DNA from: an uncultured Aquimarina sp.
GTDB lineage: Bacteria; Bacteroidota; Bacteroidia; Flavobacteriales; Flavobacteriaceae
Reading direction: 5' to 3'
Assembly: GCF_947496855.1 (NCBI RefSeq)
Contig: NZ_CANMED010000001.1
Span: 496,001 to 560,000, forward strand
Length of the DNA stretch: 64,000 nt
Shown here: positions 1-8,284 of the stretch, piece after piece
Layout of the letters: every line of letters begins with the position of its first letter
How positions within the stretch are numbered: position 1 is the stretch's first letter
Notes under the pieces: model-generated
Database searches by the model: none
Told to the model about the DNA's origin: nothing
The model's input: the letters and a program-made list of their open reading frames with translations, nothing else
Program-made: the position numbers and the translations under genes

Positions 1-369
1 GGAGCAGCGCTTTTTAATGATCAAGAAGGTAACGGTGCTTTAGATCAAGCTGCAGCATCCTTAGATTATTCTGGAGGGCATATTGGCCCATCAGAATATC
101 ATTATCATTTAGAACCGAGAGCATGGTCAGACGATGATGAGGATCTTATAGGAATTATTGCGGATGGCTTTTTTATTTATGGCAGAAAATGTAATTCTTT
201 AGGAACATACCCAATTGATTTAGATGCGTCTGGAGGACATACAAGTACTACCCAGCATATTGATGAAGCTGAATATCATTATCATATAATCAATGAGTTA
301 TATTCTACGACAGGTAGTTATATAGTTTTTGCTGGACCATATAATGGAACTCCAAATGCGGTTAATTAA
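1..369 (+). CDS. YHYH domain-containing protein (3' part)
   Basis: The reading frame is open from the first base of the window and stops at 367-369, so only the last 122 residues are present and the start lies outside. It contains two copies of the EYHYH motif (about residues 32-36 and 91-95) separated by a glycine-rich stretch with ADGFFIYG, which is typical of YHYH-domain proteins. These are secreted, probably metal-binding proteins of unknown function, often found near copper or cytochrome-oxidase accessory genes. The stop overlaps the start of the next gene by 14 bases and a SCO1-like gene follows, so the three look like one transcription unit. Function beyond the family name is unknown. 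Confidence 0.85.
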   Translation, partial: GAALFNDQEGNGALDQAAASLDYSGGHIGPSEYHYHLEPRAWSDDDEDLIGIIADGFFIYGRKCNSLGTYPIDLDASGGHTSTTQHIDEAEYHYHIINELYSTTGSYIVFAGPYNGTPNAVN

Positions 370-961
370 AATAAATTATATCGCCATTTTCCTTTGTTTG
401 ATCAGTTGTGAAAATATTTCAGAGAGTATAGAACTATACACTGAAAATGTTACAAATATTCATAATAAACGGGTGTTTAAGAAAAAGTTGGTTCTTAAAT
501 CAAATGAAGGAAAATGGTATTATAATAATCAACTTTTTTCTGGATATGCAATGAGTTATCATCCAAATAACGTTTTAGAAGAAAAGGTTGGTTATTATAA
601 AGGAAAAAAACAGGGAATTGCCCAAAAATGGTTTTCTGATGGAACGCTACGCAAGCAATGTTTTTATAAAAGTAATCGTCTTGATGGAGTAGTAGAAATC
701 TGGTGGAGTAATGGATCTTTAGCTTCAAAATCAAATTATATAAATGGAAAAAAGCATGGGATTCAGCAAAAATGGTATCCAACCGGACAGTTATCGAAGC
801 AAACCAATATAAATTATGGGAAAGAAGAGGGGATGCAAAAAGCTTGGTTAGAAAATGGTAAGATATATGTTAACTATGAGGCTAAAAATGGTCGTGTTTT
901 TGGTCTTAGACGCTCAAATTTATGTTATGAACTGGAAAAAGAAGTTGTACAATATCAATAA
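356..961 (+). CDS. MORN-repeat (YwqK-like) lipoprotein
   Basis: I place the start at the ATG at 356 because it opens directly into a lipoprotein signal ending in LISC (Cys18); an upstream TTG at 329 would add nine residues with no purpose. The mature part, 201 aa in total with signal, contains about five degenerate repeats of the form G-x-x-x-x-W/Y-x-x-x-G-x-L (for example GIAQKWFSDGTL and GIQQKWYPTGQL), the MORN type often annotated as YwqK-family antitoxin. There is no toxin gene beside it, so that label should not be taken literally. It is likely a cell-envelope lipoprotein. It overlaps the YHYH gene by 14 bases and its stop is one base before the SCO1-like start, so translation is probably coupled. 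Confidence 0.85.
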   Translation: MRLIKINYIAIFLCLISCENISESIELYTENVTNIHNKRVFKKKLVLKSNEGKWYYNNQLFSGYAMSYHPNNVLEEKVGYYKGKKQGIAQKWFSDGTLRKQCFYKSNRLDGVVEIWWSNGSLASKSNYINGKKHGIQQKWYPTGQLSKQTNINYGKEEGMQKAWLENGKIYVNYEAKNGRVFGLRRSNLCYELEKEVVQYQ

Positions 962-962
962 A

Positions 963-1619
963 ATGGTATACTTAATTGTTGCTTTATTGGTTTTTATAAG
1001 TGGTTGTAAAGATTATAAAGTAGAAGAAACAAGTAGGGTAGAATCACTACCTTATTTTAATGAAGCTACATTTACTCCACATTGGTTGACGCCCGGTAGT
1101 CAGGAAGAAAAAGAATTTCATGTAATACCGGATTTTACCCTGGTAAATCAACTTGGAGATACGATTTCAAATAAAACTTTTGAAAATAAAATATATATAA
1201 CAGATTTCTTTTTTACTACCTGTCCAGGCATCTGTCCAAAAATGACCGAAAATATGAATAAGCTTCAGAAAGAATTTAAAGCAGATTCAACCATATTGTT
1301 ATTATCGCATTCTGTAACTCCTGAACATGATTCTGTTCCTGTTTTACTAAAATATGCTAAAGAGAAAGAAATTATTGATAATAAATGGCACCTAGTGACT
1401 GGTGATAGAAAGCAGATTTATGATTTAGGAAGGAATCATTATTTTGTAGAAGAGGATCTGGGAGTGGAAAAGGATGAAGAAGATTTCTTGCATACAGAGA
1501 ATTTTTTGTTAATTGATAAAAACAGACATATCCGTGGGATTTATAATGGTCTGAATAGGACGTCAATTAAACAACTTATAGTTGATATTAATACTTTGAA
1601 ATCAGAAACGAATTTTTAA
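963..1619 (+). CDS. SCO1/SenC-family thioredoxin-like lipoprotein
   Basis: The start at 963 gives a clean lipoprotein signal (lipobox ISGC, Cys15); the longer frame from 855 overlaps the previous gene and was rejected. The 218-residue product has the SCO1 signature: CPGIC at Cys87 and Cys91 and the distal histidine His177 (LHTENFLLID), the three copper ligands of the family. SCO proteins deliver copper to the CuA site of cytochrome c oxidase or act as thiol reductants in the periplasm. All ligands are present, so metal binding is expected. It is the last gene of the YHYH/MORN/SCO group and is followed by a strong hairpin terminator. Confidence 0.93.
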   Translation: MVYLIVALLVFISGCKDYKVEETSRVESLPYFNEATFTPHWLTPGSQEEKEFHVIPDFTLVNQLGDTISNKTFENKIYITDFFFTTCPGICPKMTENMNKLQKEFKADSTILLLSHSVTPEHDSVPVLLKYAKEKEIIDNKWHLVTGDRKQIYDLGRNHYFVEEDLGVEKDEEDFLHTENFLLIDKNRHIRGIYNGLNRTSIKQLIVDINTLKSETNF

Positions 1620-1710
1620 AAATTTATTAGCCAAAGACTATAAAACTGAAGATTTAGTATTTTTTGTATTTATGGAAAGATTTATTTTTGAAAGAACTTT
1701 TAATAATATG

Positions 1711-1745
1711 AAAGGCTGAATCCTTAAGAATTCAGCCTTTCTTTA
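1711..1745 (+). terminator. Rho-independent terminator after the SCO1-like gene
   Basis: A 12-base perfect stem (AAAGGCTGAATC-type arm with its complement) around a short AT loop, followed by CTTT. It lies about 90 bases after the stop at 1619 and before the opposing gene that ends at 1872. Confidence 0.8.
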
Positions 1746-1871
1746 TATCAATCATCTAGTCTAAACTATTCTTCATAGCAATTTCACCCCATTGACTTTT
1801 CTATCAAGTAGTTTTAATTAAATAATTGATTTATCTATCTATCTATGCTTTTTTATGTATACCATGTTTTA

Positions 1872-2219
1872 TTAGCTGTGATCAAACCAAGATATACTAG
1901 TTTTTGCCGTTACGCATAATTCATTACTAGAATTAAAAAAACTATTTCTAACCGTTAATTTTTGTTGAGTTTCATCAAAAGACAAGAGTTCCATATTTAT
2001 AAAAAAATCTTGCATAAACATTAAGTGTTTTCTTATTTTTTTTGTTTCTAAGAATTCTTGCAAATCAAAGTTGATTGTTTTTCTCTTTTGCTTAGCGTAT
2101 CCTTTTTCAAATAAATAAGAGTTAAGTATTGACGATGTATAGTTTTGATAAGCATTTTCCTGCATTACCATAAAATCATCGACATCTTCTCCTTTAACTT
2201 TAAAATTTCTTCTAAACAT
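1872..2219 (-). CDS. Hotdog-fold thioesterase-like protein
   Basis: A 115-residue cytoplasmic protein without a signal peptide. The layout resembles small acyl-CoA thioesterases of the 4HBT type: an N-terminal strand (RRNFKVKGEDVDDF), a helix rich in aromatics (NAYQNYTSSILNSYLFEKGY) and a C-terminal sheet (INMELLSFDETQQKLTVRNSFFNSSN). The catalytic His/Asn region of the DxDxxGHVNN type is not preserved (it reads VDDFMVMQENAY), and the protein is 15-25 residues shorter than usual, so activity is doubtful. It lies 53 bases after the DUF5777 gene on the same strand and could be the last gene of that operon. The family call is an inference from pattern. Confidence 0.55.
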   Translation of the reverse strand: MFRRNFKVKGEDVDDFMVMQENAYQNYTSSILNSYLFEKGYAKQKRKTINFDLQEFLETKKIRKHLMFMQDFFINMELLSFDETQQKLTVRNSFFNSSNELCVTAKTSISWFDHS

Positions 2220-2272
2220 TTTGCTTATAATGTAATTTGTTTAATATTCATTTTGACGGTAATCTTACTTAT

Positions 2273-3187
2273 TTACATGCCAGCATTTTTCATTTTTTTT
2301 AGTTTTTTCTTCTCTTTGTTTCCAATTTGGAAAGCTCTTGAAATATTAAAGCCAAGATGTATATCACCATCAAAAAAATCATCGGTGGATTCAGTAATGA
2401 AACTTTTTTCTATCATAGTTATAGAATTAGATAGTATTATCTGAAAGACGTGTCCTCCAGTTTCTATATCTACTCCAAAAGCTATAGAATTTGAAGCATC
2501 AATTGATTCCAATGGATTTACTGTATAAAAATATTCTCCATTTATCGAAACTCTCTTTGTTAATTTTACTCTACTACCAACACCGACGGCGAATATGCCG
2601 TGTGGATCTTCATTGATTTTTACAGAATTTCTATGAATGTAAGTTGGAGTAATTTGTAAAGAAAACCCCGAACTGAATTTTCTAGCTATTAATACTTGAG
2701 TAACATAAGATAGCTTTTGATTAAAGCTTGGTTCATTGTTTGGGTCAAAATCTTTTAGCGTTCTATACGCAATACTAGTAAAAAGAGATGCGGTAAATGG
2801 GAAATAATTTTTACCAGAACTTTGTTTTAAAAATTTATATTTAACAAATCCATCATATGTTTTATCAAAGCTACTTCTACCAACACCTAGCATAATATTA
2901 TCAGATAATCCATACTCAAATGCAAAACGAATATTGGATTGATCTAATCCGTATAATTCATCAGCTCCTAAATTTACTCTACCAAAACGATGAGAGATTA
3001 CAAACTCTAAAATTCCTTTTTTACGATTTTCTATCGAATGACCATTTAATATTCTAGTCCCTTTAAAGGTAGAAGTAATGTAGTTTTTTGTTTGTGGAGT
3101 TTCCTCTTCTAAAATATCTAATAGGTCTTGGGCAAATGTTTGAGAACTAATCGCCCAAAGTATAAAAACAAATACTATTTTTCTCAT
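2273..3187 (-). CDS. DUF5777 outer-membrane beta-barrel protein (copy 1)
   Basis: I chose the ATG at 3187, which gives a signal peptide ending in SSQTFAQ; a start further upstream would overlap the preceding gene. The mature protein (304 aa with signal) begins with DLLDILEEE, then the conserved block TFKGTRI and GHSIENRKKGILEF, and continues as alternating amphipathic strands, including a conserved region around GGHVFQIILSNS. This matches the DUF5777 family of predicted beta-barrels of Bacteroidota, whose function is unknown. Copy 2 lies at 8274-9179 and shares the N-terminal motifs, the IHR and NPLESID blocks. The start is one base after the stop of the YceI gene, so the two are translationally linked. 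The C-terminus is lysine-rich, unlike copy 2. Confidence 0.88.
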   Translation of the reverse strand: MRKIVFVFILWAISSQTFAQDLLDILEEETPQTKNYITSTFKGTRILNGHSIENRKKGILEFVISHRFGRVNLGADELYGLDQSNIRFAFEYGLSDNIMLGVGRSSFDKTYDGFVKYKFLKQSSGKNYFPFTASLFTSIAYRTLKDFDPNNEPSFNQKLSYVTQVLIARKFSSGFSLQITPTYIHRNSVKINEDPHGIFAVGVGSRVKLTKRVSINGEYFYTVNPLESIDASNSIAFGVDIETGGHVFQIILSNSITMIEKSFITESTDDFFDGDIHLGFNISRAFQIGNKEKKKLKKMKNAGM

Positions 3188-3188
3188 G

Positions 3189-3734
3189 TTATTTGTTGTA
3201 AGGTTTATGATCCAATTCAAATGACACTTTTATTGTTTCGGCTATATTATTCGCAACTACCGATGGTATTTCTATTTCGAAATCAGCAACTTTTACTAGA
3301 AAATCTCCATTTACCGATATGTTTTCATTGGTTTTTTTGATCGTGCCTTGTGTTTCTAGCTTCTTAGTAATACCATGAATAGTAATATCTCCGACTATAG
3401 ATACTGTTTGTTCGTTTTCATTAACATCATTAAAGTCCAGTATTTTGCCTTTGAAAATAGCTTTAGGGTATTTATCAGATTCCACATAATTTTCATTAAA
3501 ATGCTCTTGCATTAATGACTTTTCGAACATGAAGGATTTCATAAGTATAGAAATAGCAATTGCCCCTGTTGATGTGTCTATTATGCTTAACACCTGATTA
3601 TTATCTGCTTTAATATCTTCTACAGGAGAACTAGAAAAGAATGATGTGTTCCCTTGTTTTGTTAGGAATTTACCCTGCCCGAAGGAAACCACAGTACATA
3701 ATAAACTGAATAATAATATATTTAATAACTTCAT
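3189..3734 (-). CDS. YceI-like secreted protein (copy 1)
   Basis: 181 residues with a signal peptide (LLCTVVSFGQ). The body follows the YceI lipocalin-like pattern: an N-terminal SFFSSSPVEDIKA strand, the MQEHFNENYVESDKYPKAIFKG block (equivalent to the family's H-x-x-x-x-x-F-x-x-x-x-P-x-a-x-F region) and VSIVGDITIHGITK. YceI proteins bind polyisoprenoid or other lipids in the periplasm. Here the neighbours are an OB-fold protein upstream (18 bases) and a DUF5777 barrel downstream (1 base), so it may carry a hydrophobic ligand between membranes; that is inference. A paralogue is at 7736-8284. Confidence 0.9.
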   Translation of the reverse strand: MKLLNILLFSLLCTVVSFGQGKFLTKQGNTSFFSSSPVEDIKADNNQVLSIIDTSTGAIAISILMKSFMFEKSLMQEHFNENYVESDKYPKAIFKGKILDFNDVNENEQTVSIVGDITIHGITKKLETQGTIKKTNENISVNGDFLVKVADFEIEIPSVVANNIAETIKVSFELDHKPYNK

Positions 3735-3752
3735 TTTTTTATAATTAAATTG

Positions 3753-4181
3753 TTAATTAAGGATTACACATTTTACCAATATTACATCCATCAAATATCC
3801 GGTACAGATGCCTTTAATATTGATTTCTTGACCGATTTTTAGGTTACTAGCTTTTTTGTTTTCTTCTGGTAATATGTGACATATTACACTCTCGATATCA
3901 TCATTTTTTCTTAAAACGATAATAGCATTACCATTTTTATCCGTGTCAATTTCTGCGATGGTGCCGACAACCTGAATTATTTGTTCTAAGTATTTTGAGT
4001 TCGCTTCTGTTTCATTTGTTAGAAACTCACCTAATAAAATACCCGCCTCCGTTGATATATTAGGTTTAGCGGCAGAAACATCTATATGGGGCTTGTTGTA
4101 TATCTTGAAGAAAACAAAAACACCAGCTAATAGAATAATGGTTCCAGTGATAAGAATTTTTTTGTTATTTTTTTTTGTCAT
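3753..4181 (-). CDS. OB-fold tRNA_anti-like membrane-anchored protein (copy 1)
   Basis: 142 residues: a short basic N-terminus, one hydrophobic helix (about residues 8-26) and a periplasmic domain with the pattern of the tRNA_anti-like OB-fold family (IIQVVGTIAEIDTDKNGNAIIVLRKNDDIESVICHI, then GQEINIKGICTGYLMDVILVKCVI). The two Cys of CHI and KGICTGY...KC are shared with copy 2 at 7306-7743. Despite the name, such envelope OB-folds have no shown RNA role. Ten bases separate its start from the upstream cytochrome stop and 18 bases separate its stop from the YceI start, so it is inside an operon. Confidence 0.8.
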   Translation of the reverse strand: MTKKNNKKILITGTIILLAGVFVFFKIYNKPHIDVSAAKPNISTEAGILLGEFLTNETEANSKYLEQIIQVVGTIAEIDTDKNGNAIIVLRKNDDIESVICHILPEENKKASNLKIGQEINIKGICTGYLMDVILVKCVILN

Positions 4182-4191
4182 CGGATTTAAT

Positions 4192-4542
4192 TTAATTGTT
4201 TAATGCACCATTTTCTATCCAACAACGAATCAGTTCTATATCTTCATTGCTTAATGAGCCACCTTGTGGCATTGTTCTGTTTACAACTTGAGTTCTTACT
4301 CTAGCTGAGTTATTATTAATACCGTCATAAGTTCTTAAGTCAGGAAATTGGCTTCCTCCGTGACAGGTAATACAGTTACTATCAATAATAGGTTTAATAC
4401 TAGCTGTAAAGGAAATAGTGGTGTCACAAGATTCTTCCTCTATGATTATATCGACATCTTCTTCTACGTTAGTTTCGCAAGAGAAAAGAGTGATACTTAG
4501 TGTTATTATCAGTGTGCTTTTAATTTTTGAAATGATATTCAT
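4192..4542 (-). CDS. c-type cytochrome lipoprotein
   Basis: 116 residues with a lipobox LFSC (Cys22). One haem c motif CITCH (Cys57, Cys60, His61) and a probable distal ligand Met91 in NRTMPQGGSLS, followed by the usual C-terminal helix (NEDIELIRCWIENGA). This is the short single-haem architecture found in many Bacteroidota envelope cytochromes. As the second gene of the operon running from 5485 to about 2273, it implies a redox step for the cassette. It has no counterpart in the mirrored copy on the plus strand, which is one of the main differences between the two. Confidence 0.9.
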   Translation of the reverse strand: MNIISKIKSTLIITLSITLFSCETNVEEDVDIIIEEESCDTTISFTASIKPIIDSNCITCHGGSQFPDLRTYDGINNNSARVRTQVVNRTMPQGGSLSNEDIELIRCWIENGALNN

Positions 4543-4642
4543 TTTGAAAAGAATTTTAAGTATAAGAGGAAGAAAGAAAACCTTATCTTCCTCTTATGAT
4601 CAACTAACTAACTACTTAATAAATAAACCAATAATTATTTTT

Positions 4643-5485
4643 TTAAAGCTCTGTCGTGTCTGTATTAGCAATTGGCCATATTCCTGGATTAGGAACACTT
4701 ATTCCATAATTATCTCCTCTTTCTACATCGCCTCCATAATAATAGAGAGGTCTTCCTTTATAGGTTAATTGCGGTGTGCCAAAAACATCTATAGATCCAA
4801 AATCGTTGGCATCAAGAATACTCGGTAATCTATCTATATCGATATGGAAAACCGGCCATACTGAATTGTTAGAAAAATCTTCTGTAGTAAAGTTGTTATT
4901 GTCCTTTGTGTCATTGTTAAAAGTATATATAGTTCTACCTTTACTGCTCGTCATATAAAAAGTAAGCTCATCTCCAGGAGTATATTCGCTTGTGAAATTT
5001 TGATCATTTCCATCACTATCTCTACCAATTAATTGCGCTTCTGCATACATTAATGAATAGTCGGGTTTTGCGATATACCAATTATTACCAATCTTATCTC
5101 CATTAGTGTCCCCAGCTACATTGTCATTAAGGAAATAATACAAAGGCCATCCTTTATATGTATTTTGTTTATCACCATCTGATCTTGTAATAACACCAAA
5201 ATCCGAAGCTTCTAATCCATCATCTAATGTTAAATCAGCTTGATAAAATATTGGCCAAGCTGTTTTACAGTCGTTATTACATTCTGATTGTACTTTGGTA
5301 TCTCTTGAGAAGAAATAAAGTGACATACCTTCAGAATCAGTAAGAATTTTTCCGTGTACATTGTTGTCAGCTAGTTTTATACTATTAGCTTCTGGTTCTG
5401 TGATAATTTGTTGATCTGCGTCATCACTACTGCAACTTGATAACAATGATATTGAAGTAAGTAATAAGAAAATTGAGTTTTTCAT
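4643..5485 (-). CDS. COG4315-type secreted repeat lipoprotein
   Basis: 280 residues with a lipoprotein signal (LLSSC, Cys18). The mature part holds repeats of the COG4315 / PF03640 kind: GMSLYFFSRDTKVQSECNND-type segments followed by AWPIF, then YKGWPLYYF, and again GRTIYTFNNDTKDNNNF, VWPVFH and YKGRPLYYYGGD. The family is widespread, secreted and of unknown function; the conserved Cys pair (ECNNDCK) is present in the first repeat only. It is the first gene of the minus-strand operon that continues with the cytochrome 100 bases on. Redox or lipid-related roles have been suggested by context only. Confidence 0.87.
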   Translation of the reverse strand: MKNSIFLLLTSISLLSSCSSDDADQQIITEPEANSIKLADNNVHGKILTDSEGMSLYFFSRDTKVQSECNNDCKTAWPIFYQADLTLDDGLEASDFGVITRSDGDKQNTYKGWPLYYFLNDNVAGDTNGDKIGNNWYIAKPDYSLMYAEAQLIGRDSDGNDQNFTSEYTPGDELTFYMTSSKGRTIYTFNNDTKDNNNFTTEDFSNNSVWPVFHIDIDRLPSILDANDFGSIDVFGTPQLTYKGRPLYYYGGDVERGDNYGISVPNPGIWPIANTDTTEL

Positions 5486-5842
5486 TTTTAAATTATTTAT
5501 GATTTATACCACAAATAACAATCAATGAAGGAGCTAAAATCAAATTAAAGTGTGTGAGAAGGAAAAAGAAGCGTTAAAAAGGAAAAAAAAGCTTTGAAAT
5601 TATAAAGCATTCTTTGTTTGTCGAATTATACTATAATTGAATAAATAACTAACAATTAAGAATCTGTAAATGAGTATTTTACATCATTCTCATTAGAAAA
5701 TGTTCACATAATGTCTATCTAAATTATCTTTATAAAAGAACCTGAATCTATCAAAATAACTATTTCACAGACAAGGATAGAGGGAGTTAACGTATGTTTA
5801 TAATTTTTAAGAAGAATGTATAATGTAAAAAACAAATGTGCA
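5486..5842. other. Intergenic region between the COG4315 gene and the LytTR regulator
   Basis: A 357-base AT-rich stretch that should hold the promoter of the minus-strand cassette operon. I see runs of GGAAAAA-type purines near 5560-5595 but no clear coding frame, hairpin or canonical TAnnTTTG element. LytTR sites (paired degenerate 9-mers) could be here but I cannot point to a convincing pair. Confidence 0.5.
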
Positions 5843-6970
5843 TTAAGTATTTAGCCATTGTCTAAATTCTGCAGCTTTATTTTTACTTATGATTATTTCA
5901 ACATCTGCATCTTTGATCAGAATTTTAAGTTGACTATTTCCATATTTGATGATTTTTGCTATGGCGGTAATACTTATTATAAATTGGCGATTTGCTCTAA
6001 AAAATAGAGAAGTATCTAGATTCATTAAAATATCATCTAAACTATCATTACTAGTAGATTTTTTACCATCAAAACATACGATATAGGTTATAGTGTTTTC
6101 TGTGTATATATATGATATATTATTTATAGGAACAGGAATCAATTCATTCCTGATATAGGTTAGAATTCTCTTTTTACTAGATTCCTTCGAAGATTCTGCC
6201 GTTGATTCCAGTGATTCTATTGATTCTTCTTCGGTATTTTCAACTACTTTTTGTTGATACGCAATAAGATCGGTGTTTAATTTAGATAGGTTAAGTAATT
6301 CACTTTCTAAACTTATATTTTTTTGTTCTAATTGCTTTTCGTAATAACTCCCAATAATTCGAACTGCAAAAAAAGAAGAGAGAATAATTAATCCTCCCAT
6401 TAGAGCAAAAATGGTATAAAAACTTGTTTTCAATTTTCTTATTTGAGCAGATATTTTACTTAGATTTACTTGTGCAGCTACAATAAGATCAGAATCTTTC
6501 ACAGGTGATATATAAACAATCTCAGATACTATTTCGGCACTGGTTATACTATCATTTTCCTTTCTTTGGTTAATAAGGAGGTCATATAATTTATCGGAAC
6601 TATCCTCTTCATTTAATGATTTTATCAGTGATTGATCTGAATTTACCTTTAATCCTACTTTTGTAATATCTGGATGACATACCTGTTTTCCTGACCAATC
6701 AAATAAACAAATGAAAGAAGCTTCGTTGTGAGTGTTTTCAATAGCATTTTGAACGCTACTGACAATTTTTGATTTTACGATACCTTCAGCTATTTGACTT
6801 TCAGTTAATTTTGATATTTCGTTAGCTTCTCGTTTACTAGACTCTAATTGTATTTCTATTAATTGATTGGCACTTGATTTAATAAAGTACTTTACCCCAA
6901 AAGATGCAATAATTAAAAAAATTACAGATATAGAAATAAAAGTTAAGAAGTATAATTTGTCTTTTCTCAT
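5843..6970 (-). CDS. Transmembrane sensor with LytTR DNA-binding domain
   Basis: 375 residues. Helix TM1 at about 9-29, a 150-residue extracytoplasmic sensor part, helix TM2 at about 184-206, a coiled-coil linker (about 210-250) rich in Glu/Ser, and a C-terminal LytTR domain from about 270 (ILTYIRNELIPVPINNISYI through FFRANRQFIISITAI). There is no receiver or kinase domain, so signal and DNA binding are in one membrane-bound protein. The sensor part has FICLFDWSGKQVCHP, resembling a Cache-like fold, and a single Cys-His pair that might bind a ligand. It lies between two copies of the same cassette and probably controls both. Confidence 0.88.
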   Translation of the reverse strand: MRKDKLYFLTFISISVIFLIIASFGVKYFIKSSANQLIEIQLESSKREANEISKLTESQIAEGIVKSKIVSSVQNAIENTHNEASFICLFDWSGKQVCHPDITKVGLKVNSDQSLIKSLNEEDSSDKLYDLLINQRKENDSITSAEIVSEIVYISPVKDSDLIVAAQVNLSKISAQIRKLKTSFYTIFALMGGLIILSSFFAVRIIGSYYEKQLEQKNISLESELLNLSKLNTDLIAYQQKVVENTEEESIESLESTAESSKESSKKRILTYIRNELIPVPINNISYIYTENTITYIVCFDGKKSTSNDSLDDILMNLDTSLFFRANRQFIISITAIAKIIKYGNSQLKILIKDADVEIIISKNKAAEFRQWLNT

Positions 6971-7305
6971 TGACTATGTAGCTATCACTTTTAATAATTA
7001 CTTGATATGCTTATTGATTGTTTCCGAAACGAAAATACTATATTTTTTGCCCTATTGTTTTTAAACATTGAAATAATTATGAATCATTCGAATGTATATT
7101 TTCCTTTTTAACGACTATTTTTCGTTCTTAAGTATATTTTTAATGATAGAATATTCCATTAACTGTTAATTTGTTTATAATTCTAATTTTAAATAAACAA
7201 AATATGAAAACAGATACATACCAAAGATTTATATCATTGTTAAGATTATATTTTATAAAATCAAAATAATATCATCAAGAAGCACTAGTTTTGTTTTGAT
7301 AACAA
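6971..7305. other. Divergent control region between LytTR gene and plus-strand cassette
   Basis: 335 bases, very AT-rich. It contains a small palindrome GTTTCCGAAAC at 7020-7030 near the LytTR start and a loose inverted pair AACGA...TCGTT near 7111-7127. Either could be a regulator site, but the evidence is weak. No coding frame is apparent. Confidence 0.45.
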
Positions 7306-7743
7306 ATGAGTAAAAAAAACAAAATAACTTTCTCTCTTATCACCTTACTATTGTTAGGAGGTCTTTATATCTATTTTGAATTTTGTAATTATACAGATAT
7401 TGATATCGATAAGGTGTCTACAGAAATAAAAACAAGCTCTAAAAATCTTACAGCATCGTTTATTCGCAATGAAAAAAATGCAAATTCAATTTATAAAGAT
7501 AAAATAATAGAAGTAGAAGGTGTAGTAAAAGAAGTTACTTTTTTAAATAAGCGAAATACAGTAATATTGTATGGTAATAATAAAAATTCTGGCGTATTAT
7601 GTGATATGCAATCCAATCAAATTATGGAAATAAAAAAACTAGTAAAAGGTCAGAATATTGTACTGAAAGGAGTTTGTAAAGGATTTCTTAAAGATGCTAT
7701 ATTACTAAATTGTATGCTGATTAACCAACAAAGCAATGAATAG
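7306..7743 (+). CDS. OB-fold tRNA_anti-like membrane-anchored protein (copy 2)
   Basis: 145 residues, paralogue of 3753-4181. It has the same plan: basic N-terminus, one transmembrane helix (about 9-25), then the OB-fold pattern (IIEVEGVVKEVTFLNKRNTVILYGNNKNSGVLCDM ... GQNIVLKGVCKGFLKDAILLNCMLIN). The LCDM and KGVCKGF...NC cysteines align with those of copy 1. It is the first gene of the plus-strand cassette and overlaps the YceI-like gene by 8 bases, so the two are translationally coupled. Confidence 0.8.
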   Translation: MSKKNKITFSLITLLLLGGLYIYFEFCNYTDIDIDKVSTEIKTSSKNLTASFIRNEKNANSIYKDKIIEVEGVVKEVTFLNKRNTVILYGNNKNSGVLCDMQSNQIMEIKKLVKGQNIVLKGVCKGFLKDAILLNCMLINQQSNE

Positions 7744-8284
7744 AATTATTATTCTACTATCTCTTTTGATCAATTTTATGGATTCTGATAATAGATCAGA
7801 TCAAGTTATTACCCGTCAGGGACAGGTGTCTTTCTTTTCGTATACTTCTGTAGAAAATATTGAAGCCAAAAACAATCAGGTTTTAAGCATTGTTGATTTT
7901 TCGAAAAATGAGATCGCTATAAGTATGCTAATGAATGCGTTTGTATTTAAGAAATCACTAATGCACGAGCATTTTAATGAAAGCTATATTGAATCGGATT
8001 TATATCCTAAAGCCACTTTTCAAGGTAGTATTATTGACTTTGATCCTTTAGCAGAAGGAATTCAAACCAAAATGGTAAAAGGAACACTTACTATTCGAGA
8101 TATTACTAAAGAGGTAGAAATTAAAACAAGTATCGAAAATATCGATGGAACGTATTTAATAACAGGTGATTTTGAAGTCATTGTTAAAGATTTCGAGATT
8201 AAAATCCCACCAATCTTAGCACCTAATATAGCTAAAAATATATCAATTAAATTCAGATTTGAATATCAACCTTATGAAAAATAA
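7736..8284 (+). CDS. YceI-like protein (copy 2)
   Basis: 182 residues, paralogue of 3189-3734. The strongest shared block is LMHEHFNESYIESDLYPKAT, and the QVLSIVDFSKNEIAISMLMNAF segment matches QVLSIIDTSTGAIAISILMKSF of copy 1. The signal peptide is short and weak (MNRIIILLSLLINFMDS). YceI-family proteins bind lipid-like ligands in the periplasm. It overlaps the upstream OB-fold gene by 8 bases and the downstream DUF5777 gene by 11 bases, so this is a tightly coupled three-gene unit. Confidence 0.9.
   Translation: MNRIIILLSLLINFMDSDNRSDQVITRQGQVSFFSYTSVENIEAKNNQVLSIVDFSKNEIAISMLMNAFVFKKSLMHEHFNESYIESDLYPKATFQGSIIDFDPLAEGIQTKMVKGTLTIRDITKEVEIKTSIENIDGTYLITGDFEVIVKDFEIKIPPILAPNIAKNISIKFRFEYQPYEK

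Noticed and set aside
356..961. Antitoxin function of the MORN protein
   Set aside because: The YwqK antitoxin label comes from databases; there is no toxin gene nearby and the protein is a lipoprotein.
855..962. Longer start of the SCO1-like gene
   Set aside because: It overlaps the MORN gene by over 100 bases and hides the lipoprotein signal.
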